A DNA stretch of 64,000 nt from contig NZ_CAAJGL010000145.1 in assembly GCF_900996225.1 (NCBI RefSeq), positions 62,001 through 126,000 on the forward strand, given 5' to 3'. Positions 14,730-23,833 of this stretch are shown here, piece by piece; position 1 is the stretch's first letter; every line of letters begins with the position of its first letter. The translations under genes were made by a program, and so were the position numbers. Under the pieces are notes generated by a model that saw nothing but the letters and a program-made list of their open reading frames with translations, did no database searches and was not told where the DNA came from. The stretch is from Paraburkholderia sp. BCC1884. GTDB taxonomy: Bacteria; Pseudomonadota; Gammaproteobacteria; Burkholderiales; Burkholderiaceae.

Positions 14730-16202
14730 TCACCTGAGGTAGTGTCTGCCTGCGATGGCATTCGCCGCCCGCTCAAACGCCATCACGATCTTCCCCACGA
14801 TATCCTCGCGCAACCGCGCATCCGCCGTTCTCAACGCATACGACGGATGCCACGTCGGCACGATCAGCCTATCGCCATGCTGGATGGTCTGCCCAAGATA
14901 TTCGGACAGATTGACGTGCGCGCCGGTCAGCGCTTTCAGCGCGCTCGCCCCCAGCGTGACGACCACATGCGGCGCAACCTGCGCAAGCTCCTTCTCCAGC
15001 CAGTACCGACAAGCCTCGACCTCACGGTGGGCGGGCGTGCGGTGCACGCGTTGCTGGTCCAGGGTTTCCCACTTGTAATGTTTGACGGCGTAAGTCAGAT
15101 ACAGCGCCGTCCGTTCGAGGCCTGCACGCGCGAGCACGGCGTCCAGCAATTGACCGGCGGGTCCGGTAAAAGGCTCGCCATGCTGGTTCTCGTCTTCACC
15201 CGGCTGCTCGCCGACCACCATGATCGCCGCCTGAGCCGGCCCGACGCCCGCGACCGCCTGCTGCGCATTGCGCCACAACGCGCAGCGCCGGCAGGCGGCA
15301 AGCGGACCGGCGGGTTCGCGCAATGGCGGCGTCAGCGCTGAATATTCGACCGGCGGTGTGGCGGGCACAGTGACCGTGCCGCGCTGCGCGCCGATCCGGC
15401 TACGGTCGTGCGCGAGATGCCCGGGCAAGGGCGGACCGGCGGCCGGCGTGCGCCAGTAGCGCAGCGGCACCGGCGCCGTCGCGCCAGTGAAAACGCTCGC
15501 GTAATAAGCCAGCCAGAGGGCTTCGGTCGGTTCGCTAGTGACGGCTTCGCCAGCCATGGCGCTGGCCGGCAAGACCCGCCCGGCGTGCCCGGTTTCTTCG
15601 GTAAACGGCCGGTCGATACGCAGCAGCATGCCGTTCCAGAATGCCGCGCCTTGCGGCGTGGCCAGCATCCACGTGGAATCGCCCATGCTCGCTGCGAAAC
15701 GGGCAGCAGCGCGCTCCAGCAGATCATGACGCGGCTCGTACCAGCCGACGAATTCCGGCAGCCCCATCGTCGATGGATCGCGTCGTCTGAACAGCGTGAG
15801 TAGCAGCAGGTCGTCGGTTTCGTGTTCGACCGACTGGATGCGTTCGGCGAGCCGCGCGCCGTCGGGGTCGTCCAGGTCGAGCACATGCCGCTCGCCGTGG
15901 GTCCAGCGCCAGAGGATGCGGTAGAGCAGCGCCCAACGGTCGGGCGCCCGAAAGCAGGCGGCTGTTTTCAGACGGGCAAGTAGTTCGCGAGGAATAGCAG
16001 GCGCGGGAAGGGCGCTATCGGGGCCACTGACACTGTGATTGCCACCGCCACCGCCACCGCCACCGCCACCGTCGATCCCACTCTCCGCCGCCTCTTCGCC
16101 TTCCTGCCATTCGACCTGCGCCGGCTCGACTTTCTGCCGCAGCAGAACCCGCGCCGCGCGGCGCCAGGCGGCAAAAGACGGGTCGATCGAAATGCTTTTC
16201 AT
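14730..16202 (-). CDS. DUF4130-UdgX fusion: uracil-DNA glycosylase family protein, SOS-linked
   Basis: A 490-residue fusion from ATG 16202. The N-terminal half matches the DUF4130 DNA-metabolism family (FAAWRRAARVLL start; WMLATPQGAAFWNG; late LRYWRTP). A ten-glycine run at about residues 45-54 interrupts it. The C-terminal half is a family-4-type uracil-DNA glycosylase with CRRC for an iron-sulfur cluster, GEQPGEDE (331-338), and HPS (452-454). It carries the UdgX-type loop QQRVH with the histidine (H387) that in UdgX bonds covalently to the abasic site after uracil removal; mycobacterial UdgX has KRRIH. A LexA box lies 54 bases upstream. The frame extends to a TTG at 16253, but that would start 4 bases from the operator. 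Confidence 0.88.
   Translation of the reverse strand: MKSISIDPSFAAWRRAARVLLRQKVEPAQVEWQEGEEAAESGIDGGGGGGGGGGNHSVSGPDSALPAPAIPRELLARLKTAACFRAPDRWALLYRILWRWTHGERHVLDLDDPDGARLAERIQSVEHETDDLLLLTLFRRRDPSTMGLPEFVGWYEPRHDLLERAAARFAASMGDSTWMLATPQGAAFWNGMLLRIDRPFTEETGHAGRVLPASAMAGEAVTSEPTEALWLAYYASVFTGATAPVPLRYWRTPAAGPPLPGHLAHDRSRIGAQRGTVTVPATPPVEYSALTPPLREPAGPLAACRRCALWRNAQQAVAGVGPAQAAIMVVGEQPGEDENQHGEPFTGPAGQLLDAVLARAGLERTALYLTYAVKHYKWETLDQQRVHRTPAHREVEACRYWLEKELAQVAPHVVVTLGASALKALTGAHVNLSEYLGQTIQHGDRLIVPTWHPSYALRTADARLREDIVGKIVMAFERAANAIAGRHYLR
16041..16070. repeat. Five GCCACC hexamers coding for the glycine run
   Basis: Five exact tandem copies of GCCACC. Read on the minus strand they encode ten consecutive glycines in the DUF4130 part of the fusion gene. 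Copy-number changes would alter linker length but not the reading frame. Confidence 0.9.
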
Positions 16203-16255
16203 GCGGACGCGCCGTGGCGGCGCGCCATTTCGCGCACCGGTCCATGCGGACAAAA

Positions 16256-16275
16256 TACTGTATGGATATACAGTA
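16256..16275 (-). promoter_or_regulatory. LexA operator (SOS box) of the UdgX fusion
   Basis: TACTGTATGGATATACAGTA differs from the box at 3367-3386 by one base and has the CTGT-N8-ACAG core. On the minus strand a CATACT -10-like hexamer overlaps its upstream end and a TATTTT stretch follows, the same arrangement as at the other site. Confidence 0.85.
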
Positions 16276-16332
16276 TGCGCTCAAACATCGTTGGGGATCA
16301 AGCGGGCCGTCAACGCTCAGCGGCAAGCCCCG

Positions 16333-16923
16333 CTAGACGTTGCGCAAATCTTCCGGCGTATCGACGTCGCGCAGAATTCCCGCGTCGTCCACATCCAGCC
16401 GCGTCACGAATTGCGACATGAACAGCGAGCGCGCGCCGGTATCGCCGTCGAGCGCGAGCAGGGCGTCGCGATGCTCGATGCCGAAGCCCACCGGATGACC
16501 ACGCTGCCCCTGATAAAACGGTGCGACCAGCGAAGCGCCGCCGTCGAGCGCGCGCGCCACGTCTTCGATCGTCGCCGTGGCGATGCGCGGCATGTCCGCG
16601 AGGCCGACGATCCAGCCCTCCTCGGCGTCTGCGCTCGCCTCGATCCCGGCGGCGAGGCTCGCACCCATGCCGCGTTGCGCGTTCGGCGCGAACACCACGT
16701 CGCAACCGGCGTCGTTCAGCAGACGCGCCAGCGTCTCCGAACCCGGCCGCACCACGGCCAACACGCGCGTCACCACCCGCAGTAGTCGATGCGCCGCCTC
16801 GTGCGCGACCGGCGTGCCATCGGGCATGCGCGCGAGCAATTTGTTGTGCAGGCCATCCGGATCGAAGCGCGAACCGAAGCCGGCGGCGAGCAGGACGCCA
16901 GTGGCGAGCGAGGCGTAGGCCAT
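16333..16923 (-). CDS. mocA: MobA/MocA-like nucleotidyltransferase (molybdenum cofactor cytidylyltransferase)
   Basis: A 196-residue single-domain nucleotidyltransferase. The nucleotide-binding motif LLAAGFGSRF is at the N-terminus, AHEAAHRLL follows, and LADMPRI corresponds to the GDMP metal site of MobA/MocA. Members transfer CMP or GMP to molybdopterin. It lies about 270 bases beyond paoC on the same strand. PaoABC-type enzymes need the cytosine dinucleotide form of the cofactor, so a MocA role is the natural reading. The ATG at 16923 is used because the conserved domain starts there; the frame is open to 16983. Confidence 0.8.
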   Translation of the reverse strand: MAYASLATGVLLAAGFGSRFDPDGLHNKLLARMPDGTPVAHEAAHRLLRVVTRVLAVVRPGSETLARLLNDAGCDVVFAPNAQRGMGASLAAGIEASADAEEGWIVGLADMPRIATATIEDVARALDGGASLVAPFYQGQRGHPVGFGIEHRDALLALDGDTGARSLFMSQFVTRLDVDDAGILRDVDTPEDLRNV

Positions 16924-17192
16924 GGGCAGGCACCGGTAGCAAAAGATGAAACCGATTGTGCGTTGCAACGCACCCACAGGCAAGCGCGAATCGATACGTG
17001 TGGCGCGCGCCGCGCCCTCGCCCCCTATCCTGGCGTGCCAACGGGCGACAGCGATACGACGCGGCCAGAGCGGGCGACGGCGATGCGGCGCGCCTGAGAA
17101 ACCAACTGACCAGCGCCTGAGCCGCCCACCAGAAGCGTGTCACGCCGCATCGCATCAAAGCAGCGACCTCGTCATCGCGAAACGCCGACGCT

Positions 17193-19415
17193 TCACACCT
17201 GCATCGTGCCCATCACCTTATCGAGCGTGATCGGCAGATCGCGAACCCGCACGCCGCTCGCGTGATACACCGCATTGGCAATCGCGGCCACCACGCCGGT
17301 GATACCGATCTCGCCAATCCCGCGCACGCCGAGCGAGTTGATATGCGGGTCGGGCCGGTCGATGAAGCTGATATCGAGCGCGCCGATGTCCGCATTCACC
17401 GGCACGTGGTACTCGGCGAGGTTGGCATTGGTAAAGCGCCCGTAGCGCGTGTCGAGCAAGGTCTCTTCCTGCAGCGCGGCGCTCACGCCCCACACGAGGC
17501 CGCCCATCAACTGACTGTGCGCGGTCTTCTGATTGAGCACGCGCCCCACGTCGTACACCGCCACCACACGCGGCACGCGGATCGTGCCGAGCTCGGCGTC
17601 GACATGCACCTCGACGAACACTGCGCCGAACGAGTGAAACGAGTACTTCTGCTTTTCGTCGCCGGGCTTGACGGTCGAGGTCGCCTCGATCGGCTGGCCA
17701 CCTGCACGCGCAATGATCGCCGCCGCCGGATCGCGCCTGGTCGGCTGCGAGCGGCTCGTGACCCAGCCGTTCGTCACCGTGATGTCCTCCAGCGCGATGC
17801 CGTAGACGGGCGACGCCTGATCGGCGAGCGCAAGCGTGATCAACTGGCTGCGCGCCTGCGTGGCCGCATCGCGCACGGCCGGCGACACGCTTGCCGCCGA
17901 CTGCGAACCGCCCGAGCCCGGCGCCTTGGGCAGCGACGAATCGCCGAGCGCGAAGTGGATGTTTTCCGGCGCGAAGCCGAGCGAATCGGCGGCCACCTGG
18001 GTCATTACCGTGTACGTGCCGGTACCCAGATCCTGGGTGCCCGACGCCACCATCGCCGTGCCGTCCGGCAAAATTCGCGCGATCGCTGCGGCTTCGCTGC
18101 GATTGGCCGGATAGGTGGCGGTCGCCATGCCCAGGCCGATCAGCGTGTTGCCGTCACGCATCGAGCGCGGCGCCGCGCTGCGTCGCGACCAGCCGAATTT
18201 CTCCGCGCCGATCTGATAGCACTCGCGCAGCGACTTGCCCGAAAACGGCTTGTTCTCCTGCGGATCGGCCTCGGCGTAATTTTTTAGACGCAGCGCGAGC
18301 GGGTCCATGCGCAGCGCGACGGCGAGCTCGTCCATCGCCGATTCGATCGCGAACGAACCGGTGGTTTCGCCCGGCGCGCGCATGAAGGTCGGCGTGCCGA
18401 GATTGAGCGGCACGATGCGGTGCGTGGTGAGCTGGTTGGGCACGGCATACAACATGCGCGTGACCATGCAGCAGGTCTCGGTCCAATCTTCGATCGTCGA
18501 CGTATTGGAGATGCTGTCATGACGCATCGCGGTCAAGGTGCCGTCCTCGCGCGCGGCGATCACGAAGCGCTGCTCCGTACGCGGACGCGCGCCGACCGGG
18601 CCGAACATCTGCGGCCGTTCGAGCGCGAGACGCACCGCGCGCCCGGTTTGTTTCGCCGCCATCGCGCACAACGCCACGTGCGACCACGACGAGCCCTTGC
18701 AACCAAAGCCGCCGCCGATGAATGGCGAAATCACGCGCACGTCGGCAGGCGACATGCCGAACGTTTTGGCCACCGCCGTCGCCGCGCCACTCACGCCTTG
18801 GGTCGAGTCGTAGAGCGTAAGCTGCGGGCCGTCCCAATGGGCCATGGTGGCGTGCGGCTCCATCGGATTGTGATGCTCGATCGGCGTGGTGTAGATTTCA
18901 TCGACCTGCACGGTGCCGTTCTTCATGCCGTCTTCGAAGCTGCCACGCTGCGTGTCGGTTTGCCGTCCTTGCGGCTTGATTGGCGCATGTGCGTTCGGTT
19001 TGGCCTGTGCGAAATCCACCTTCGCGGGACTGCTCTGATACGTGATGCGTAACTGGTGCGCGGCATCGGTCGCGTGTTCGAGCGTGTCGGCGACGACCAC
19101 CGCCACCGGCTCGTTGCTGTAGTGAATCTCGTTGTCCTGCAACAGCGACAAACGGCGTCCGGCCGGCGGCGCGAGCGCGGGGCGTCCACCGTTCGGCAGA
19201 CGCGGCGCGTTGAGATACGTCATTACGAGTAGCACGCCGGGGAGCGCCTGCGCGCGGCTCGCATCGATCGAGGCGATGCTGCCGCGTGCAATCGTGCTGG
19301 TGACGAGCACCGCATGCGCGAGCCGTGCTTCGGGAAACTCGGCTGCGTATCGCGCTTCGCCGGTGACTTTAAGCAGACCGTCGATGCGGTCAATGGGTTG
19401 ACCGATCAGATTCAT
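17193..19415 (-). CDS. paoC: Molybdopterin-binding subunit of aldehyde oxidase (PaoC-like)
   Basis: A 740-residue xanthine-oxidase-family large subunit. It oxidises aldehydes with water-derived oxygen at the Mo centre. The catalytic base is E702 in GIGEIGITG, and the substrate-binding arginine is in FMRAPGETTG, both as in E. coli PaoC. IGGGFGCKG and the QDLGTGTYTV stretch are cofactor contacts. It has no signal peptide of its own and should be carried across the membrane with the Tat-bearing PaoA. Its start overlaps the paoB stop by 4 bases (ATGA). The last gene of the paoABC group. Confidence 0.93.
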   Translation of the reverse strand: MNLIGQPIDRIDGLLKVTGEARYAAEFPEARLAHAVLVTSTIARGSIASIDASRAQALPGVLLVMTYLNAPRLPNGGRPALAPPAGRRLSLLQDNEIHYSNEPVAVVVADTLEHATDAAHQLRITYQSSPAKVDFAQAKPNAHAPIKPQGRQTDTQRGSFEDGMKNGTVQVDEIYTTPIEHHNPMEPHATMAHWDGPQLTLYDSTQGVSGAATAVAKTFGMSPADVRVISPFIGGGFGCKGSSWSHVALCAMAAKQTGRAVRLALERPQMFGPVGARPRTEQRFVIAAREDGTLTAMRHDSISNTSTIEDWTETCCMVTRMLYAVPNQLTTHRIVPLNLGTPTFMRAPGETTGSFAIESAMDELAVALRMDPLALRLKNYAEADPQENKPFSGKSLRECYQIGAEKFGWSRRSAAPRSMRDGNTLIGLGMATATYPANRSEAAAIARILPDGTAMVASGTQDLGTGTYTVMTQVAADSLGFAPENIHFALGDSSLPKAPGSGGSQSAASVSPAVRDAATQARSQLITLALADQASPVYGIALEDITVTNGWVTSRSQPTRRDPAAAIIARAGGQPIEATSTVKPGDEKQKYSFHSFGAVFVEVHVDAELGTIRVPRVVAVYDVGRVLNQKTAHSQLMGGLVWGVSAALQEETLLDTRYGRFTNANLAEYHVPVNADIGALDISFIDRPDPHINSLGVRGIGEIGITGVVAAIANAVYHASGVRVRDLPITLDKVMGTMQV

Positions 19416-20413
19416 GCGACACCTCCGGCGCGCCCTGCGGCCTGATTGACTGCACGCACGATCGCGCGTTGCGCGAGTTGCACCTTGAAGCCATTGTCGT
19501 GTTGCGGCCGGGCTTCGCTCAACGCGGCAGCGGCGGCGTGTTTCAGCGTTGCCTGGGTGAGCGGCTGTCCGTTGAGCATCTGCTCGGCCATACTCGCGCG
19601 CCAGGGTTTGTGTGCGACGCCGCCGAGCGCGATGCGCGCGGTCTTCACGCGCTCGCCGTCCATCTGCAAGGCGGCTGCCACCGAGACCAGCGCAAATGCG
19701 TAACTGGCACGGTCACGGACTTTCAGATAGTGCGAGTGCGCGCTGAACAGCGGCGGTGGCAGATCGACGGCGGTAATCAACTCGCCTGGCTGCAACGTGG
19801 TGTCGACGTCGGGCCGATCGCCGGGCAGCCGGTGAAAATCGGCAAACTGAATAGTCCGCTCGCCAGCCGGACCACTCACACGAACCACACCTTCGAGCGC
19901 CGCGAGAGCAACACTCATATCCGACGGATTCACGGCAATGCATTGCGGACTCGCGCCGAGAATCGCGTGGGTTCGATTGTGGCCGTCGAGCGCCGCGCAG
20001 CCGCTGCCGGGCATGCGCTTGTTGCACTGCGTGAAGGCTGTGTCGTAAAAGTAACCGCAGCGCGTGCGCTGCAGCAGATTGCCGCCGACGGTCGCCATAT
20101 TCCGCAATTGCGACGAGGCCCCCGACAGAAAAGCCTGCGACAGCAACGGGTATTGTTCACGCACTAACGCATGATTGGCGGCATCGCTGTTGCGCACGAG
20201 AGCGCCGATGCGGATGCCGCCATCGGGCAGCGCCGTCACCATGTCGAGCCCGCGTATGCGCGTGATGTCGATCAGCCGCACGGGCCGCGCCACACCGCCT
20301 TTCATCAGATCGAGCAGATTGGTTCCGCCGCCGATGAACACCGCGCCGGGTTGCTGCCCCGCGCGCACCGCGCTCGCAACATCGCCGGCGCGTTCGTAAG
20401 AGATCGCATCCAT
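19412..20413 (-). CDS. paoB: FAD-binding subunit of aldehyde oxidase (PaoB-like)
   Basis: A 333-residue CO-dehydrogenase-flavoprotein-type subunit that passes electrons from the 2Fe-2S clusters to FAD and an acceptor. FIGGGTNLLDLMK is the FAD pyrophosphate loop and ATVGGNLLQRTRC the second FAD motif. The cysteines of C-x10-C-x8-C after it (ending RMPGSGC) match the extra 4Fe-4S cluster that sets PaoB apart from other xanthine-oxidase flavoproteins. The start at 20413 is preceded by GGAG; the frame is open to 20479 but that part overlaps paoA. It lies 13 bases after paoA. Confidence 0.92.
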   Translation of the reverse strand: MDAISYERAGDVASAVRAGQQPGAVFIGGGTNLLDLMKGGVARPVRLIDITRIRGLDMVTALPDGGIRIGALVRNSDAANHALVREQYPLLSQAFLSGASSQLRNMATVGGNLLQRTRCGYFYDTAFTQCNKRMPGSGCAALDGHNRTHAILGASPQCIAVNPSDMSVALAALEGVVRVSGPAGERTIQFADFHRLPGDRPDVDTTLQPGELITAVDLPPPLFSAHSHYLKVRDRASYAFALVSVAAALQMDGERVKTARIALGGVAHKPWRASMAEQMLNGQPLTQATLKHAAAAALSEARPQHDNGFKVQLAQRAIVRAVNQAAGRAGGVA

Positions 20414-20426
20414 GCTGGCCGCTCCG

Positions 20427-21170
20427 TCAGGTGAGGTTGGCGTTGATGTCGACGCTGGCGCTTTGCCCGCCCGCATCATGTACGGCGCGCACGGCGGCCA
20501 CGATGTTCACGTACGCCCCGCAGCGGCAGATGTTGCCGCTCATGCGTTCGCGGATTTCGTCGTCGGAGAGTTGCGGCGCACGGGTACGAACGTCGGCCGT
20601 CACGATGGTGGCCGTACCGTTCCTGAATTCGTTGAGCAGGGCAGTCGCGGAACACAACTGCCCGGGCGTACAGTAGCCGCACTGAAACGCATCGTGTTCG
20701 ATGAAGGCGCGTTGCATCGGACTCAGCGTGTTCTGGCTCGCCAGTCCTTCGACGGTCGTGATGTTCTCGCCTTCGTGCATCACCGCGAGCGTCAGACAGG
20801 CATTGATGCGGCGGCCGTCGACCAGCACGGTGCAGGCGCCGCATTGTCCGCGGTCGCAACCTTTCTTCGTGCCCATCAACCCGGCATATTCGCGCAAGGC
20901 GTCGAGCAAGGTGACGCGCGGCTCCAGTTGCAACGTGTAAGCGCGACCGTTGACGGTCAGCGTGACCGGCTGTGGTGGCACGGCTCGTGGCATCTGCGCA
21001 GGCGGCGCGGGCGGCGCTTGAGTTTGCGCTCGCAGATGAGGCGCCGCGCCCACCGTGGCGGCGGCCGCCGCCGATTGCAGAAAGCGTCGGCGTGAAGGCT
21101 GGGGTGGGGTGGACTCGACTTCAGACTCGGGCGCGCTGCTCGAATCCTGACAATCTCTGGTCGTAGACAT
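20427..21170 (-). CDS. paoA: 2Fe-2S subunit of aldehyde oxidase with Tat signal (PaoA-like)
   Basis: A 247-residue iron-sulfur subunit and first gene of paoABC. The N-terminus has a twin-arginine signal SRRRFLQSAAAAA (26-38), so the folded complex is exported to the periplasm. The plant-type 2Fe-2S cluster is bound by C105, C110, C113 and C125; the second cluster by C164, C167, C215 and C217 in QCGYC and ICRCG. Proline-rich linker between signal and domain. The E. coli enzyme detoxifies aromatic aldehydes. The gene is divergent from the PHB oligomer hydrolase gene, with a 143-base shared promoter region. Confidence 0.93.
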   Translation of the reverse strand: MSTTRDCQDSSSAPESEVESTPPQPSRRRFLQSAAAAATVGAAPHLRAQTQAPPAPPAQMPRAVPPQPVTLTVNGRAYTLQLEPRVTLLDALREYAGLMGTKKGCDRGQCGACTVLVDGRRINACLTLAVMHEGENITTVEGLASQNTLSPMQRAFIEHDAFQCGYCTPGQLCSATALLNEFRNGTATIVTADVRTRAPQLSDDEIRERMSGNICRCGAYVNIVAAVRAVHDAGGQSASVDINANLT

Positions 21171-21313
21171 GACGTTTTGTTGACTCCGTTGAAAGGTCGA
21201 TGCAGGCTAGCGTTGCGTCGGTATCCGAAACGTTGCGTGTGATTCGACATGGTCCAGCAATTAAGGTGCCGCTGCATACACAACCGTATTCAAAAAACAC
21301 GGAGACAGCAAAG

Positions 21314-23446
21314 ATGACATCAGCGAAACGAGGATGGTGGGCGCTCAGCCGGGCGTTGCCGGCGCGAACTCTTGCGACTGCTCTGGGCATGGCGGTCGCG
21401 GCCGCGATGCTGGCCGGCTGCCACAGCGGCGACGACCTGACGCTACCGCCGCAGGCCAACGTGCTGCCGGCTTTCATCAAGACTGCGGTGACGACTAAAA
21501 CTTACGACGGCAGTAGCGACGACCTGCTGACAGCGGGCCTCGGTAAAACCGGCCTCGCGTCGGCCACGGCCCCGGCGATTGCCAATGCCGCGCAACCGAA
21601 CGCCGCCGAATTGCGGCGCCTCGCGATCTGGTCGAACTACCGCGCGCTCGTCGACATGACGACGAACGGCGGTTACGGGCGCTTCTGGGGACCCAATGTC
21701 GATCTGAACGGCAACGACACGCTCGGCGAAGGCATGATTGCGGGGAAAGAGTATCTGGCCTTCGCCGACGACGGCAGCGGCGCGCAGAACGTCAGCATGC
21801 TGGTGCAGATTCCAGCGAGCTTCAATCCGGGCCAGCCGTGCATCGTCACCGCGACGTCATCGGGATCGCGCGGCGTGTACGGCGCGATTTCGGCCGCGGG
21901 CGAGTGGGGCCTCAAGCGCGGTTGCGCAGTGGCTTATACCGACAAGGGCAGCGGCAACGGTGCGCATGAATTGGCCACCAACCGCGTCACCTTGATCGAC
22001 GGCACGCTGCAGGATGCCGGCGCGGCGGGCAAGGCCAGCCTTTTCACGGCTAACCTGGGCAGCAGCAATCTCGCCACTTTCAACAGCCAGTTCCCAAACC
22101 GTTACGCGTTCAAACACGCGCATTCGCAACAGAATCCGGAGAAGGACTGGGGCAAGAACACCTTGCAGGCGATCCAGTTCGCGTATTGGGCGCTCAATGA
22201 CGCCTACGGCACGCTCAACGGTTCGACGCGCATCGTGCGCTATACGAGCGGTAGCATCACCACGATCGCGGCGTCGGTGAGCAATGGCGGCGGTGCGTCG
22301 CTCGCGGCGGCGGAGCAGGATACGTCGGGGCTCATTACGGCCGTGGTGGTGGGCGAGCCGCAAATCAACCTGCGCTTGCCCGCGCAGGTATCGGTGGCGC
22401 AGGGCGGCACGCCGGTCGGCGCGTTCGGCAAACCGCTCGCCGATTACATGACGCTCGCCAATCTGCTGCAACCCTGCGCGGCGCTCGCGCCGGCGGCCGC
22501 GGGTGCACCGTATCTGAGTGCGTTGCCGCTGGCCACGACCACGGCGATCCGCACGGCGCGTTGCGCCTCGCTTGCGGCCAGCAACATCATCGCGGGCAGC
22601 GATGTGACCACGCAGGCGAGCAATGCGCTCGCGCTACTGCATCAGAACGGCTACGAGACCGATTCCGATGTGCTGCAAGCACCGATGTGGGACTCGCAAG
22701 CGGTGCCGGCCGTCGCCGTGACCTATGCCGATGCGTACGCCAGGGCGAGTGTCGCCGATAACCTCTGCGCTTTCAGTTTCGGCACCACGAGCGCGGCCGG
22801 TGCGGCCGGCGTGACAGCCGCCGTCTCGCCGATGCTCACGGTATTCGGCAACGGCAACGGCGTGCCGCCGACCAATGGCGTGAACCTGGTCTACAACGCG
22901 GGCGCGAGCGGCGCGGCGGATCATCGTTTCGCCACGGCGGACGCCAGCTTCGCCGGCGCGAATTGTCTGCGTGCGTTGTGGACCAGCGGCACGCTGACCA
23001 ACAGCGTCGAAGCGATCCGCGTGAATGCGAATCTGCACGGCAAGCCCACTATCATCGTGCAAGGCCGGGCCGACGCGCTGGTGCCGATCAATCACGCGTC
23101 GCGTCCGTATCTCGGACTCAATCAGCTGACCGAGGGAAGCGCGAGCAAGCTGTCGTTCTATGAGGTGACGAACGGTCAGCATTTCGACGCCTTCCTGGGC
23201 GTGGCCGGATTCGACACGCGCTTCATTCCGCTGCACTACTACAATCTTCAGGCGCTCAACCTCATGTGGAGCCATCTGAAGAACGGCACGCCGTTGCCGC
23301 CGTCACAGGTGATTCACACGACACCGCGCGGCGGCACGGCGGGCGCGGCGCCCGCACTGACCACCGCGAACCTGCCGGCGATCGCGGCGAGTCCGGGTGC
23401 CAACGCGATCACCGTGGCCAATGGCGCGGTGAACGTGCCGGAGTAA
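21314..23446 (+). CDS. D-(-)-3-hydroxybutyrate oligomer hydrolase, lipoprotein
   Basis: A 710-residue enzyme that hydrolyses 3-hydroxybutyrate oligomers from PHB breakdown into monomers. It matches the 3HBOH family (PF10605) in length and in the order of conserved segments: RRLAIWSNYRALVDM, FWGPNVDLNG, IVTATSSGSRGVYG and the serine nucleophile region SVSNGGGAS (S323). The N-terminus has a signal with lipobox LAGC (Cys36), suggesting a lipid-anchored, periplasmic or surface location. The ATG at 21314 has GGAG nine bases upstream. It is monocistronic and points away from paoABC. Confidence 0.92.
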   Translation: MTSAKRGWWALSRALPARTLATALGMAVAAAMLAGCHSGDDLTLPPQANVLPAFIKTAVTTKTYDGSSDDLLTAGLGKTGLASATAPAIANAAQPNAAELRRLAIWSNYRALVDMTTNGGYGRFWGPNVDLNGNDTLGEGMIAGKEYLAFADDGSGAQNVSMLVQIPASFNPGQPCIVTATSSGSRGVYGAISAAGEWGLKRGCAVAYTDKGSGNGAHELATNRVTLIDGTLQDAGAAGKASLFTANLGSSNLATFNSQFPNRYAFKHAHSQQNPEKDWGKNTLQAIQFAYWALNDAYGTLNGSTRIVRYTSGSITTIAASVSNGGGASLAAAEQDTSGLITAVVVGEPQINLRLPAQVSVAQGGTPVGAFGKPLADYMTLANLLQPCAALAPAAAGAPYLSALPLATTTAIRTARCASLAASNIIAGSDVTTQASNALALLHQNGYETDSDVLQAPMWDSQAVPAVAVTYADAYARASVADNLCAFSFGTTSAAGAAGVTAAVSPMLTVFGNGNGVPPTNGVNLVYNAGASGAADHRFATADASFAGANCLRALWTSGTLTNSVEAIRVNANLHGKPTIIVQGRADALVPINHASRPYLGLNQLTEGSASKLSFYEVTNGQHFDAFLGVAGFDTRFIPLHYYNLQALNLMWSHLKNGTPLPPSQVIHTTPRGGTAGAAPALTTANLPAIAASPGANAITVANGAVNVPE

Positions 23447-23578
23447 TGCCGGCGGCGCCAATGTTCGCTTGCGAGCGGACCTGCTCGGGCCGCCGCCGCG
23501 TCTTCGCGGTTGTCGGCCCGGCTCCGGGTACAGGCGATGCTATTGCAGTTCAGGCAACGCGCGTTCAAAGGAGAGCGA

Positions 23579-23809
23579 ATGCAGTTCGACTACCGGCATT
23601 TTCATATCGATTGCCGCGCCCGTCACGCGGATGAGGGCGTCTACTACGCCAGAGCGAAGATCACCCACGTGCCGCGTAAAAACGCGCACGTGCAGTCGCA
23701 CGATTCCGGCGACATCGACGCCTTCTCCAATGAAGCCGACGCAATTTCCTGCGCGAAATCGTGGGCCATGGAGTGGTGCGACGCGATGGCGACTCCAGCG
23801 GCGAAATAG
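23579..23809 (+). CDS. Conserved hypothetical small protein
   Basis: A 76-residue soluble protein with many His, Asp and aromatic residues (MQFDYRHFHIDC at the start; WAMEWCDAM near the end). No family name recalled. AAAGGAG lies 5-11 bases before the ATG at 23579, the strongest ribosome binding site nearby, so the longer frame from 23510 is not used. It is followed after 24 bases by xthA and may be co-transcribed with it. Confidence 0.65.
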   Translation: MQFDYRHFHIDCRARHADEGVYYARAKITHVPRKNAHVQSHDSGDIDAFSNEADAISCAKSWAMEWCDAMATPAAK

Positions 23810-23833
23810 CACGTAAAAAGAGGGAGAACGACG

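Noticed and set aside
16041..16070. Hexamer repeat as a phase-variation switch
   Set aside because: The unit is six bases long, so gain or loss keeps the reading frame; it can only change linker length.
16310..17158. Long leftward frame covering the mocA gene
   Set aside because: It overlaps the well-supported MocA-like gene in another reading frame and has an arginine- and alanine-rich composition with no known domain.
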